Origin: Thermaceae bacterium
GTDB taxonomy: Bacteria > Deinococcota > Deinococci > Deinococcales > Marinithermaceae
Reading direction: 5' to 3'
Length of the DNA stretch: 10,715 nt
Assembly: GCA_027023115.1 (NCBI GenBank)
Contig: JALVWZ010000203.1
Coordinates: 1 to 10,715 of the forward strand
The notes beneath the pieces are model-generated. The model was not told the DNA's origin. It was given only the letters and a program-made list of their open reading frames with translations, and searched no databases. This document shows positions 1 to 6,261 of this stretch, piece by piece (position 1 is the stretch's first letter; each line of letters begins with the position of its first letter). The translations under genes and the position numbers were made by a program.

Positions 1-649
1 CCCAAAACTCCATGTCCTTTATCTCCTCGGGCACGTCCAGCCGCCAGCCATCGGCGCCGAAACGGATCCAGTACTCGGCCACCGTGAGCAGGTAGTCGCG
101 CACCGCCGGGGTTTCGATCCGCAGCTTGGGCAGCTCCGGGTTATCCCACCAAGCGGCGTAATTGGGCTTGCCCCCATAGGCGCGCAAGGGAAAACCCTTG
201 ACGTAGTACCAGTCGCGGTAGGGGCTGGCGGGGCCGTTCTCGAGCAGGTGGTTGAAAGCGAAGAACCCGCGGCCGCTATGGTTGAACACGCCGTCCAAAA
301 TCACCTTCATGCCCCGGTCGTGAGCCTGGTCGAGGAGATGGCGCAGGGCCGCGTCGCCGCCGAGAATGGGATCCACCCGCAGGTAGTCGCTGGTGTGGTA
401 GCGGTGGTTGGCGCTGGAGGCGAATATCGGGTTGAGGTAGATTGCGCTTACGCCCAGCTCGGCCAGGTAGTCGAGCTTGGCGGCCACCCCCCAAAGGTCG
501 CCTCCTTTGAAGCCGCGCACCGTCGGCGGGCTCTGCCAGCTCTCAAAAGCGCCGGCGGGAGCTGGCCTGCCGGCCTTGCCGGCGCGATAAAAGCGGTCGG
601 GAAATATCTGGTAGAAAACGGCCCTAGCGGGCCAGGCGGGCGTGCTCAT
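1..649 (-). CDS. GH13 alpha-amylase family enzyme (neopullulanase/cyclomaltodextrinase-like), 3' end beyond window
   Basis: The minus strand reads open from an ATG at 649 to the window edge, giving 216 codons of an incomplete gene. The protein opens directly with the GH13 barrel: [11 protein letters not shown] at residues 10-20, conserved region I DGVFNH at 119-124, and region [11 protein letters not shown] at 198-206, where Asp205 should be the catalytic nucleophile and Arg203 its invariant partner. The stretch [16 protein letters not shown] near 173-188 is typical of the neopullulanase/cyclomaltodextrinase group, which hydrolyses alpha-1,4 and often alpha-1,6 links in maltodextrins. The usual N-terminal CBM34 domain of that group is absent, because the start codon lies about ten residues before the barrel. 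The general-acid Glu and the C-terminal domain lie outside the window. The start is preceded by AGGGGG and by a TAGCAT box eight bases upstream. Exact substrate specificity cannot be read from this part. Confidence 0.9.
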   Translation of the reverse strand, partial: MSTPAWPARAVFYQIFPDRFYRAGKAGRPAPAGAFESWQSPPTVRGFKGGDLWGVAAKLDYLAELGVSAIYLNPIFASSANHRYHTSDYLRVDPILGGDAALRHLLDQAHDRGMKVILDGVFNHSGRGFFAFNHLLENGPASPYRDWYYVKGFPLRAYGGKPNYAAWWDNPELPKLRIETPAVRDYLLTVAEYWIRFGADGWRLDVPEEIKDMEFW

Positions 650-657
650 CGCCCCCT

Positions 658-663
658 ATGCTA
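658..663 (-). promoter_or_regulatory. Putative -10 box (TAGCAT) for the GH13 gene
   Basis: On the minus strand TAGCAT fits the TANNNT -10 pattern and ends eight bases before the ATG at 649. That would place transcription start at or within a few bases of the start codon. No good -35 is visible. The bases between also read AGGGGG, so a short-leader message using a ribosome binding site cannot be excluded. Confidence 0.4.
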
Positions 664-677
664 CCGCCGCGAGGCGG

Positions 678-702
678 TTGCATAAAGACGTGCGGTATGC
701 AA
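678..702. promoter_or_regulatory. Inverted repeat TTGCATA-N11-TATGCAA, candidate operator in divergent promoter region
   Basis: TTGCATA at 678-684 and TATGCAA at 696-702 are perfect 7-bp inverted repeats separated by 11 bp, with half-site centres 18 bp apart. The arms lie between the divergent GH13 and gmk genes and overlap the putative -35 and -10 elements of gmk. The geometry suits a dimeric DNA-binding protein contacting two major grooves, but no cognate regulator is identified. Confidence 0.4.
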
Positions 703-706
703 TATT
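678..706 (+). promoter_or_regulatory. Putative promoter for the gmk operon
   Basis: TTGCAT at 678-683 and AATATT at 701-706 are separated by 17 bp, the standard spacing, and each resembles a housekeeping-sigma element only partly. Transcription would start near 713, leaving a leader of about 28 bases that carries the GGGGGTGA ribosome binding site at 731-738. This unit, unlike others in the window, appears to use a conventional leader. Confidence 0.4.
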
Positions 707-740
707 CAAGGGTACGCGCGCAGCGCGGATGGGGGTGAGC

Positions 741-1397
741 ATGGGCAAGGGAGACTTATTCGTGATGACCGGTGCCTCGGGCGTCGGCAAGGGCACGCTG
801 CGAGCCCGGTTGATGGAGCGGGTTCGTCTTTACTATTCCATTTCCATGACCACCCGCCCGCCGCGCGAGGGTGAAAGACACGGCATAGACTACTGGTTCG
901 TGGACGAGGCCACCTTCGAACGCACCAAGCAAGAAGGCGGTTTTTTGGAGTACGCCCGCTACGTCGAGCACAGCTACGGCACTCCCAAAGCGCCGGTCGA
1001 ACGAGCCCTCGCCCGCGGCGAAGACGTACTTTTGGAAATCGAGGTTCAGGGCGCTTTACAAGTAGCCGAGAAGGTGCCCGAGGCGCAGTTGATATTCGTC
1101 ATCCCCCCCTCGCTGAGCGAGCTGCGGCGGCGGTTGCTGCTGCGCGGCAAGGACTCACTGGAGAAGATCGAAAAGCGTCTGGAGCGCGCCCGCGAGGAGC
1201 TGCAGATGGCCGAGCGCTTCCACTACGTGGTGGTCAACGACGTCCTCGAGAGCGCGGTGGCCGACCTCGAGCGTATAATCTTGACGAGGCGCCGCATAGT
1301 TAAGCGGATGCGCCCGGCTCTGGAGAGGGCCCTGGAGCGCGACCCCGACCTGGAAGCCGAACTAGACGAAATAGCCGCGCGAATGCGCAGGAGGTAA
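741..1397 (+). CDS. gmk: Guanylate kinase
   Basis: This cytoplasmic enzyme phosphorylates GMP to GDP using ATP, in purine nucleotide synthesis and recycling. The 218-residue protein matches the family length. It has the P-loop GASGVGKG at residues 11-18, the GMP-binding stretch [13 protein letters not shown] at about 33-45 followed by [15 protein letters not shown] and [17 protein letters not shown], and the lid arginines in RRRLLLRG. The reading frame is open upstream to 642, but the ATG at 741 is chosen because GGGGGTGA lies just before it and the protein then begins close to the P-loop as in other Gmk enzymes; in-frame ATG 729 and GTG 735 are less likely. It heads an operon: rpoZ begins two bases after its stop, and the rpoZ ribosome binding site lies inside its last two Arg codons. 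Gmk-rpoZ-coaBC is a common bacterial gene order. Confidence 0.96.
   Translation: MGKGDLFVMTGASGVGKGTLRARLMERVRLYYSISMTTRPPREGERHGIDYWFVDEATFERTKQEGGFLEYARYVEHSYGTPKAPVERALARGEDVLLEIEVQGALQVAEKVPEAQLIFVIPPSLSELRRRLLLRGKDSLEKIEKRLERAREELQMAERFHYVVVNDVLESAVADLERIILTRRRIVKRMRPALERALERDPDLEAELDEIAARMRRR
1389..1394 (+). promoter_or_regulatory. Ribosome binding site of rpoZ inside gmk
   Basis: A perfect AGGAGG forms the last two Arg codons of gmk and sits five bases before the rpoZ ATG at 1400. The gmk stop lies between the site and the start, so translation of the two genes is likely coupled. Confidence 0.75.
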
Positions 1398-1399
1398 CA

Positions 1400-1702
1400 A
1401 TGGCGGAACCTGGAATTGACAAACTCCTGAAGCTCACCGACAGCAAGTACAAACTAACCGTGGCCATCGCCAAACGAGCACAGCAGCTCTTGCGCTACAA
1501 CTTCAGCAACACCGTCCTGGCGCCGCCGGAGCGGCCGCGGATGCACACCATCGAAGGCGAGCTGCCCGACCCCAACCCGGTCACCTGGGCCATGCGCGAG
1601 CTCCTCAGCGGCCGGCTGGTCATCGGCGAGAACCTGGTTCCCGAGGACAAGCTGAGCCGCGCCATGGAAGAGACCTACCGCCAAGAACTAGAAGTGGAGT
1701 AG
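1400..1702 (+). CDS. rpoZ: DNA-directed RNA polymerase omega subunit
   Basis: Omega is the small subunit that helps fold and assemble the beta' subunit into RNA polymerase. The 100-residue protein starts [17 protein letters not shown] and contains the omega core [13 protein letters not shown] (about 19-31), then NTVL, and a conserved [16 protein letters not shown] segment (about 58-73) followed by [10 protein letters not shown]. From memory this closely matches the Thermus thermophilus and T. aquaticus omega, including the start and the C-terminal NLVPED, and it is the clearest taxonomic marker in the window. It sits two bases after gmk with a strong ribosome binding site and 12 bases before coaBC, so it is almost certainly cotranscribed with both. 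Confidence 0.95.
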   Translation: MAEPGIDKLLKLTDSKYKLTVAIAKRAQQLLRYNFSNTVLAPPERPRMHTIEGELPDPNPVTWAMRELLSGRLVIGENLVPEDKLSRAMEETYRQELEVE

Positions 1703-1714
1703 GCCGGGGGAGGC

Positions 1715-2947
1715 GTGGACGACGGCACCAAGGGCAGGGTTCTGGTAGCGGCCGGCGGCGGCGTAGCCGCCATGAAAACGCCGTTCTTGTTACGCCGCCT
1801 GCGCGAGGCGGGCTTTGAGGTGCGCGCCCTCGCCAGTGAGCGGGCGCTGGCCTTTACCACCGAGACCGCCCTGGCGGTGGCGGCCGGTTCGCCGGTAGCC
1901 ACCGAGGCCCGCTGGTTCGCCGCCAGCGGCGGGGCCCTGCACCTGGAGCTGGCCCGCTGGGCCGATCTGCTGGTGGTCGCCCCGGCCACAGCCGCCGGCC
2001 TGGCCCGGGCCGCCGCCGGCCTGGCCGAGGACCTGACTACAGCCGTCATCACCGCCGGCGTGCCGCGGGTACTCTGGGCTCCGGCCATGAACCCGGAGAT
2101 GTGGAACTACCCGGCCACCCAGGAGAACGTCGCCCGCTTGCGCGGCTGGGGGCAGGCCTTCGTGGGCCCGGAATACGGCGCCCTGGCGGCGGTGGGCGAG
2201 GGCGAAGGCCGCGGCCGGATGAGCGAGCCGGAAACGATAGTCGAGCACGTGCGCTACCACCTGACCCCGAAGGACCTGGAGGGGCTCCGGGTAATCGTCA
2301 GCGCCGGCCCGACCCGCGAGTACTTCGACCCGGTACGCTTCATCTCCAACCCCTCTTCCGGCAAGATGGGCTACGCCCTGGCGGAAGCGGCCCGCGACCG
2401 CGGCGCGCACGTTACCTTGGTGAGCGGCCCCACCAACCTGCCCGCCCCCTGGGGGGTGGAGGTGGTGCGGGTGGAGCGGGCCGAGGAGATGCACCGGGAA
2501 ATCCTGGAGCGCTTCGAATCAGCCGACGCCGTGGTCATGGCGGCGGCGGTGGCCGACTGGCGGCCGGCGCAAACGGCGGCCGAGAAAACCGCCAAGCAAG
2601 GCAGCGAAAAAACGGTCGCACTGGTCGCCAACCCCGACATCCTGGCCTCGCTGGGCGAGCGCAAAGGGCGGCGGGTGCTGGTTGGTTTCGCGATGGAAAC
2701 GACGTCGGGCCGTGAACGCGCCCGCAGCAAACTGGAGCGTAAGAACCTCGACTTCATCTGCCTCAACTATCCCACCCAAGAGGGCAGCGCCTTTGGCGGC
2801 GATTACAACGAAGTCGAGATGATATTCCGTGACGGCAGCGTCGTAAAAACGGGCCGCGTTAGCAAGCGGGAGGTGGCCAACGCCATCTGGGACCGCGTGC
2901 GCGGACTGGTTCGGGAAAGGAACGAGGAGGGTGCGCAAAATGCCTAA
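1715..2947 (+). CDS. coaBC: Bifunctional phosphopantothenoylcysteine decarboxylase/phosphopantothenate-cysteine ligase (CoaBC, Dfp)
   Basis: CoaBC carries out two consecutive steps of coenzyme A synthesis: CoaB joins cysteine to 4'-phosphopantothenate using CTP, and the FMN-dependent CoaC domain decarboxylates the product. The 410-residue length fits the fused enzyme. CoaC occupies about residues 6-185, with [10 protein letters not shown] near the start, the catalytic His76 in LHLELARW and Asn126 in PAMNPEMW. CoaB occupies about 189-400, with [24 protein letters not shown] at 196-219, AAAVADWRP at 276-284, NPDIL at 306-310 and a lysine-containing EKTAKQ. The CoaC clamp that in E. coli carries Cys158 (ACGDxGxGRM) reads [13 protein letters not shown] here, so the cysteine appears replaced by alanine near 158-159. 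Translation starts at GTG 1715 behind GGGGGAGG, with a short spacer; I see no better start. Its end overlaps argR by eight bases. Confidence 0.95.
   Translation: MDDGTKGRVLVAAGGGVAAMKTPFLLRRLREAGFEVRALASERALAFTTETALAVAAGSPVATEARWFAASGGALHLELARWADLLVVAPATAAGLARAAAGLAEDLTTAVITAGVPRVLWAPAMNPEMWNYPATQENVARLRGWGQAFVGPEYGALAAVGEGEGRGRMSEPETIVEHVRYHLTPKDLEGLRVIVSAGPTREYFDPVRFISNPSSGKMGYALAEAARDRGAHVTLVSGPTNLPAPWGVEVVRVERAEEMHREILERFESADAVVMAAAVADWRPAQTAAEKTAKQGSEKTVALVANPDILASLGERKGRRVLVGFAMETTSGRERARSKLERKNLDFICLNYPTQEGSAFGGDYNEVEMIFRDGSVVKTGRVSKREVANAIWDRVRGLVRERNEEGAQNA
2925..2931 (+). promoter_or_regulatory. Ribosome binding site that sets the argR start
   Basis: AGGAGGG lies eight bases before ATG 2940 but directly abuts the alternative GTG at 2931. 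The spacing favours ATG 2940 as the argR start. The site lies within the coaBC reading frame, so the two genes are likely translationally coupled. Confidence 0.65.
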
Positions 2948-3398
2948 CAAGGAGAAACGCCACAAGAAAATTCAAGAAATCGTTTCTAAAGAAGAAATCT
3001 CCACCCAGGCCGAGCTGGTCGAGCGCCTGCGCCAGGAGGGCTTCAACGTTACCCAGGCCACGGTTTCGCGCGACATCAACGAGCTGCGGCTGGTGCGGGT
3101 GCCGCTGGGTAAGGGCAAGCACAAGTACGCTCTGGCGCCGATTCAGCTCGAGGAAGACGTGGCCCGCGAGATCTCGCACCGCTTTCGCGAGTTCGTCCGC
3201 GACATAGACCGCGGCGAGAACATCCTGGTGGTGCGCACCGAAGACGGGCACGCCTCGGGTATCGCCCTGCTGATAGACAAGCTGCGGCGCGACGACGTGG
3301 TGGGTACCCTCGCCGGTGAGGACACCATCCTGATAGTCGCCCGCACCGTCGGCGACGCCGAGCGCCTCAGCGAAGACTTTTCCTCGTTCCTGGCGTGA
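2940..3398 (+). CDS. argR: Arginine repressor ArgR
   Basis: ArgR is an arginine-sensing, hexameric DNA-binding regulator of arginine synthesis and breakdown genes. The 152-residue protein has the family length and two-domain layout. The N-terminal winged helix (about 5-66) contains [15 protein letters not shown] and the recognition-helix motif TQATVSRDI at 38-46. The C-terminal oligomerisation and arginine-binding domain contains [13 protein letters not shown] at 103-115 and GTLAGEDT at 122-129. The last motif is usually GTIAGDDT; the two aspartates contact arginine in E. coli ArgR, and the first is Glu here, a conservative change. The gene overlaps coaBC by eight bases and shares a GTGA stop-start overlap with the MarC gene. 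No arginine biosynthetic genes lie in the window, so its regulon is elsewhere. I found no clear ARG box, though I could not search exhaustively. Confidence 0.94.
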   Translation: MPNKEKRHKKIQEIVSKEEISTQAELVERLRQEGFNVTQATVSRDINELRLVRVPLGKGKHKYALAPIQLEEDVAREISHRFREFVRDIDRGENILVVRTEDGHASGIALLIDKLRRDDVVGTLAGEDTILIVARTVGDAERLSEDFSSFLA

Positions 3399-4021
3399 TT
3401 CTCCTCGCCGGCAAGGCGCTCTTGACCCTCTTCGTGGTCATGGACCCGATCGGGTTGGCGCCGGTCTTCATCGGCCTCGCCGGCGGCCGCTCCCGCGACG
3501 AGCAACGGCGCACGGCCCGGCGCGCGGTTTTGGTGGCGGGGGCCGTTCTCTTTACCTTCGCCCTGGTCGGGCCGGCCCTGCTCGGCTACCTGGGCATCAG
3601 CCTCGACGCCTTTCGGATCGCCGGCGGGCTGCTGCTTTTTAAGATCGCCGTCGACATGGTGTTCGTCCACCGCGAACGTGAAACCGACGCCGAAAAGGCC
3701 GAAGCCAGCCTGCGCGACGACATTAGTGTTTTCCCGCTGGCCATTCCCTTGATCGCCGGGCCGGGGGCGATGACCAGCGTGATGATCCTCACCGCCGAGG
3801 CCGGAAAACTTCCGGGCGGGGTGCTGGTGGTGCTGGCGGCGGTGGCGGTGGTGCTGCTGCTGGCCTATGCGGCGCTGCTGGCCTCGGCGCGGCTGGCGAC
3901 CATACTGGGCCAGACGGGCGTCAACGTGGTGACGCGGGTGCTGGGCGTGCTGCTCACGGCCTTGGCGGTGCAGTATGTAGCCGACGGCACCATGGACTTT
4001 CTGGTGAAAGCCCTTGGCTAA
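3395..4021 (+). CDS. MarC family integral membrane protein
   Basis: This is a 208-residue membrane protein of the MarC (UPF0056) family, whose biochemical function is not established; the old link to multiple antibiotic resistance in E. coli was not upheld. Six hydrophobic segments are visible, roughly 3-28, 44-66, 70-91, 110-133, 141-163 and 177-197. Family landmarks are [12 protein letters not shown] at 17-28, [15 protein letters not shown] at 74-88, the hallmark [19 protein letters not shown] at 111-129, and [18 protein letters not shown] at 181-198. It starts at a GTG that overlaps the argR stop as GTGA, and it is the last gene of the gmk operon. Thirty bases separate it from thrB, where a new promoter appears. 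The codon run in 3820-3880 is extremely rich in GGC, CTG and GTG because it encodes a Val/Leu/Ala helix, not because it is a repeat element. Confidence 0.9.
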   Translation: MILLAGKALLTLFVVMDPIGLAPVFIGLAGGRSRDEQRRTARRAVLVAGAVLFTFALVGPALLGYLGISLDAFRIAGGLLLFKIAVDMVFVHRERETDAEKAEASLRDDISVFPLAIPLIAGPGAMTSVMILTAEAGKLPGGVLVVLAAVAVVLLLAYAALLASARLATILGQTGVNVVTRVLGVLLTALAVQYVADGTMDFLVKALG

Positions 4022-4041
4022 CTTTTACATTGCGTTAATAT
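4014..4041 (+). promoter_or_regulatory. Putative promoter for thrB, short-leader or leaderless
   Basis: TTGGCT at 4014-4019 and TAATAT at 4036-4041 are separated by 16 bp. The -10 ends ten bases before the thrB ATG at 4052, predicting an initiation site only a few bases upstream of the start codon. There is no convincing ribosome binding site before thrB, which fits a nearly leaderless message. The -35 overlaps the end of the MarC gene. Confidence 0.5.
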
Positions 4042-4051
4042 AGGTTTCGAG

Positions 4052-4918
4052 ATGCCACGCCTCTTCGTTCCCGCAACCATAGCCAACCTGGGTAGCGGGT
4101 TCGACGCGCTGGGCTCGGCCCTCAACCTCCACCTGCAAGTCGAGTACCAGCCTGCCGCCAGCGACTCTTTTCTGTACGAAGGCGAAGGGCGGGTCGAAAA
4201 CGACGGCGACAATCTGATCCACGCCGCCGTCCGCGCCGCTTTCTCACGAATAGGGCAAGAACCGCCGCCTTTGCAGATCCGCGCCGTCAACCCGATACCG
4301 TTGGCACGCGGCCTGGGTTCCAGCGCCGCCGCCCGGGTGGCCGGGGCGATGATCGCCGACCGGTTACTGAACGGCAAACTAGGCCGCGAAGGAGTATTCC
4401 AAGTAGCCAGCGAGCTGGAAGGCCACCCCGACAACGTCGCCCCGGCGGTCTTCGGCGGTATCCAACTAGCCTTGCGGGAGCCACTTTTGCACGTCTCCCT
4501 GCCCACTCCGAAAGACGTTTATTTCGTGGTAGCGGTGCCCGGGTTCGAGCTGCCCACCGACAGGGCGCGGGCGGCGCTGCCGGAGAAAGTCCCCTTTGCC
4601 GACGCCGTGTTCAACCTGTCTCGCGCCGCTCTCTGGCCGGCAGCCCTGGCCGCCGGCGACATGAGCCTGCTGATCGAGGCCGGCCGTGACCGCCTGCACC
4701 AACCCTACCGGCTCGAGCTGATGCCTGGGGCAAAAGAGGCGCTGGCGGCGGCGCACCAGCGCGGCTACCCGGCCTTCGTGGCCGGTGCCGGCCCCGCTCT
4801 GGCCGCCCTGACAGCGGACCCGGAGCCGCTTCACGAAATATTTGCCGCCTACGTTTCCAAAGGTGGCCGGTTACTCACGCTTACGCTTGGGGAAGGAGCA
4901 CGATGGAAGGCAACCTGA
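4052..4918 (+). CDS. thrB: Homoserine kinase
   Basis: ThrB phosphorylates homoserine with ATP, the step before threonine synthase in threonine synthesis. The 288-residue protein is a GHMP-superfamily kinase with all three motifs: PATIANLGSGFDALG at 7-21, the ATP-binding loop PIPLARGLGSSAAA at 81-94, and the C-terminal glycine-rich AFVAGAGPALAAL at 241-253. EGHPDNVAPAVFGG at 123-136 is the homoserine kinase signature that separates it from mevalonate and galactose kinases. The start gives a normal N-terminus and is preceded by a likely leaderless promoter. Neither thrC nor hom is adjacent; instead the gene's 3' end overlaps the next gene by 16 bases. Specificity for homoserine is a family-level inference. 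Confidence 0.93.
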   Translation: MPRLFVPATIANLGSGFDALGSALNLHLQVEYQPAASDSFLYEGEGRVENDGDNLIHAAVRAAFSRIGQEPPPLQIRAVNPIPLARGLGSSAAARVAGAMIADRLLNGKLGREGVFQVASELEGHPDNVAPAVFGGIQLALREPLLHVSLPTPKDVYFVVAVPGFELPTDRARAALPEKVPFADAVFNLSRAALWPAALAAGDMSLLIEAGRDRLHQPYRLELMPGAKEALAAAHQRGYPAFVAGAGPALAALTADPEPLHEIFAAYVSKGGRLLTLTLGEGARWKAT

Positions 4919-5640
4919 ACACGATGCCCCTCATTTCCCTGCTGGAAATGCTCCACGCCGAGCGCAAGTCCGGCGTGCTAGAGGTGGCAAGCACCCCGCC
5001 CCTCAGCCTGCACCTGCAGGTTGGCGAGGTTGTGGACGGCGGCATCCTCGACTGGCGCGGGCTCGACGCCATCGCCTCGTTCAACATCCACACCCCCGAA
5101 GCCCCCTTTACCTTCACCCAGGGCCTGCAGTCGGGCAAGGTGATCATGCCGATGCGCACCCTGCTCGGCGAGTGGGCCCGCATCAACGACGAGTGCCAGC
5201 GCTTCTTCAGCCTCGTCGACTCCCCTTCACGCGTCTTCGAGAGCCTGGGGGGCAACGAGACTCTCAACGTCTTCGTGGGCGGGCGCAGCGTCCGCACCGC
5301 CGCTCGAATGTGGGAGGTGCCGCTGGTGATCGCCATGGAGCGCGTTTGGAGCGGGCTGCAAAGTGGCGAACTGACCCCGCTGGGCCGTTACGTCTGGTAC
5401 AAGCTGCGTATCCGCCACCCCCGCGCCCGCCGCAAGGGAGACGACGACGACGACCTGGTGCAGATGATGGACGGCGAACAGAACCTGGGGCGCTTGGTGG
5501 CCGCCGGCATCGACCCCAACCGGCTGCGCCGCTACCTGATCAGGGGAATCATGAACGAGGAGCTGGTCTTCAGCGGGCGCGGTTGGCTTCTGCGCGACCT
5601 ACTCTGGGAGCTGGAACACCAGGGCGCCGAAAAATATTGA
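4903..5640 (+). CDS. DUF4388 (PATAN-like) domain protein
   Basis: The 245-residue soluble protein begins with a DUF4388/PATAN-type domain (about 1-85). It shows the family pattern MEGNLNTMPLISLLEMLH, then KSGVLEV at 22-28, a short beta region LSLHLQVGEVVDGGI at 34-48, a GLDAIASF helix and an aromatic PFTFTQG strand at 68-74. Such domains occur with two-component, gliding-motility and gene-regulation proteins in Deinococcus-Thermus, Cyanobacteria and Myxobacteria, and are thought to mediate protein interactions rather than catalysis. Residues 86-245 match nothing I recognise; they are mostly helical in appearance, with a basic-acidic linker (RHPRARRKGDDDDD, 171-184) and a C-terminal segment near 186-240 that resembles a small wing or helix bundle. 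A good AAGGAG ribosome binding site lies four bases before the ATG. The gene starts inside thrB, so the two are probably coupled. Function unknown. Confidence 0.85.
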   Translation: MEGNLNTMPLISLLEMLHAERKSGVLEVASTPPLSLHLQVGEVVDGGILDWRGLDAIASFNIHTPEAPFTFTQGLQSGKVIMPMRTLLGEWARINDECQRFFSLVDSPSRVFESLGGNETLNVFVGGRSVRTAARMWEVPLVIAMERVWSGLQSGELTPLGRYVWYKLRIRHPRARRKGDDDDDLVQMMDGEQNLGRLVAAGIDPNRLRRYLIRGIMNEELVFSGRGWLLRDLLWELEHQGAEKY

Positions 5641-5646
5641 AGCGAG

Positions 5647-5652
5647 TATAAT
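5647..5652 (+). promoter_or_regulatory. Consensus -10 box (TATAAT), leaderless promoter of the TetR gene
   Basis: A perfect TATAAT ends six bases before the ATG at 5659, so transcription should start at or next to the A of the start codon and yield a leaderless message. No ribosome binding site is present. A -35 match is not evident. The box lies in the middle of GTATAATAC, a short imperfect palindrome with partial matches further out (about 5642-5658), which could be an autoregulatory operator. Confidence 0.65.
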
Positions 5653-5658
5653 ACCCTC

Positions 5659-6261
5659 ATGCAGGGCCTTCGGGAACGCCAAAAACAGCGGCGGCGCGAG
5701 CGCATTCTCCGCACCGCGATAGACCTTTTCAAAGAACGCGGGTTCCAACAAACGACGGCGGTCGACATCGCCAAAGCCAGCCACGTTTCCCGGGGCACCT
5801 TCTTCAACTACTACCCCTACAAAGAAGCAGTGCTGCTCGACTACGGCGCCGAGCTCCTGCGCCAGGCCTGGCGGGAAGCGCAACTGGAACTAGACCGCGG
5901 CCGGAACCCGCTGGACGTGCTCTACTCCCTTTGGGACCGCATCGCCGAGCTGAGTGAGCGAGAGTTGGGGCGCGAGCTGCTCTCGCACCTGGCCTACGAA
6001 CTGGTCAACCCCGACCCGGAGCGGGCCCACGCCGCCTACGAAGCCTTACCACTCGCCCAGTACGTGGCCGAGGTTCTCAAACCGCTGCGCCGCAGCGGCG
6101 AGCTGCGCGCCGACTTCTCGCTGGACCGCATCGCCAACTCGATAGCCGACACCTTCCTGCTGGCGGTGCTCCGCTGGGCGGGGCACACGCCGGAGCGGAG
6201 TCTGGCCGAAGAGCTGCACAAGTTCCTGCGCATCGTGCTCGAGGGCGCCCTGACCCGCTAA
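5659..6261 (+). CDS. TetR/AcrR family transcriptional regulator
   Basis: This is a 200-residue, mostly helical DNA-binding regulator, probably a dimeric repressor. The N-terminal TetR helix-turn-helix covers about residues 13-60: RERILRTAIDLFKERGFQQTTAVDIAKASHVSRGTFFNYYPYKEAVL, in which TTAVDIA and VSRGTFFNYYPYKEAVL are typical of the family. The C-terminal ligand-binding and dimerisation part (about 65-200) is divergent, as usual, and gives no ligand clue. An Arg/Gln-rich stretch precedes the helix-turn-helix. It is transcribed from its own apparently leaderless promoter and its TAA is followed with no gap by the ATG of the alkyltransferase-like gene, so the pair forms one unit. Autoregulation is plausible but not shown. 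Confidence 0.92.
   Translation: MQGLRERQKQRRRERILRTAIDLFKERGFQQTTAVDIAKASHVSRGTFFNYYPYKEAVLLDYGAELLRQAWREAQLELDRGRNPLDVLYSLWDRIAELSERELGRELLSHLAYELVNPDPERAHAAYEALPLAQYVAEVLKPLRRSGELRADFSLDRIANSIADTFLLAVLRWAGHTPERSLAEELHKFLRIVLEGALTR

Noticed and set aside
642..740. A longer gmk start at 642 adding 33 residues
   Set aside because: The extension crosses the putative promoter and inverted repeat, and guanylate kinases begin close to the P-loop; GGGGGTGA before ATG 741 supports the shorter form.
3820..3880. GGC/GTG/CTG-rich tract that looks like a short tandem repeat
   Set aside because: It encodes a Val/Leu/Ala transmembrane helix of the MarC protein with no exact repeat unit; codon bias explains it.
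4024..4029. TTTACA as a -35 element for thrB
   Set aside because: It lies only six bases from the TAATAT -10 box; TTGGCT at 4014-4019 has correct spacing.
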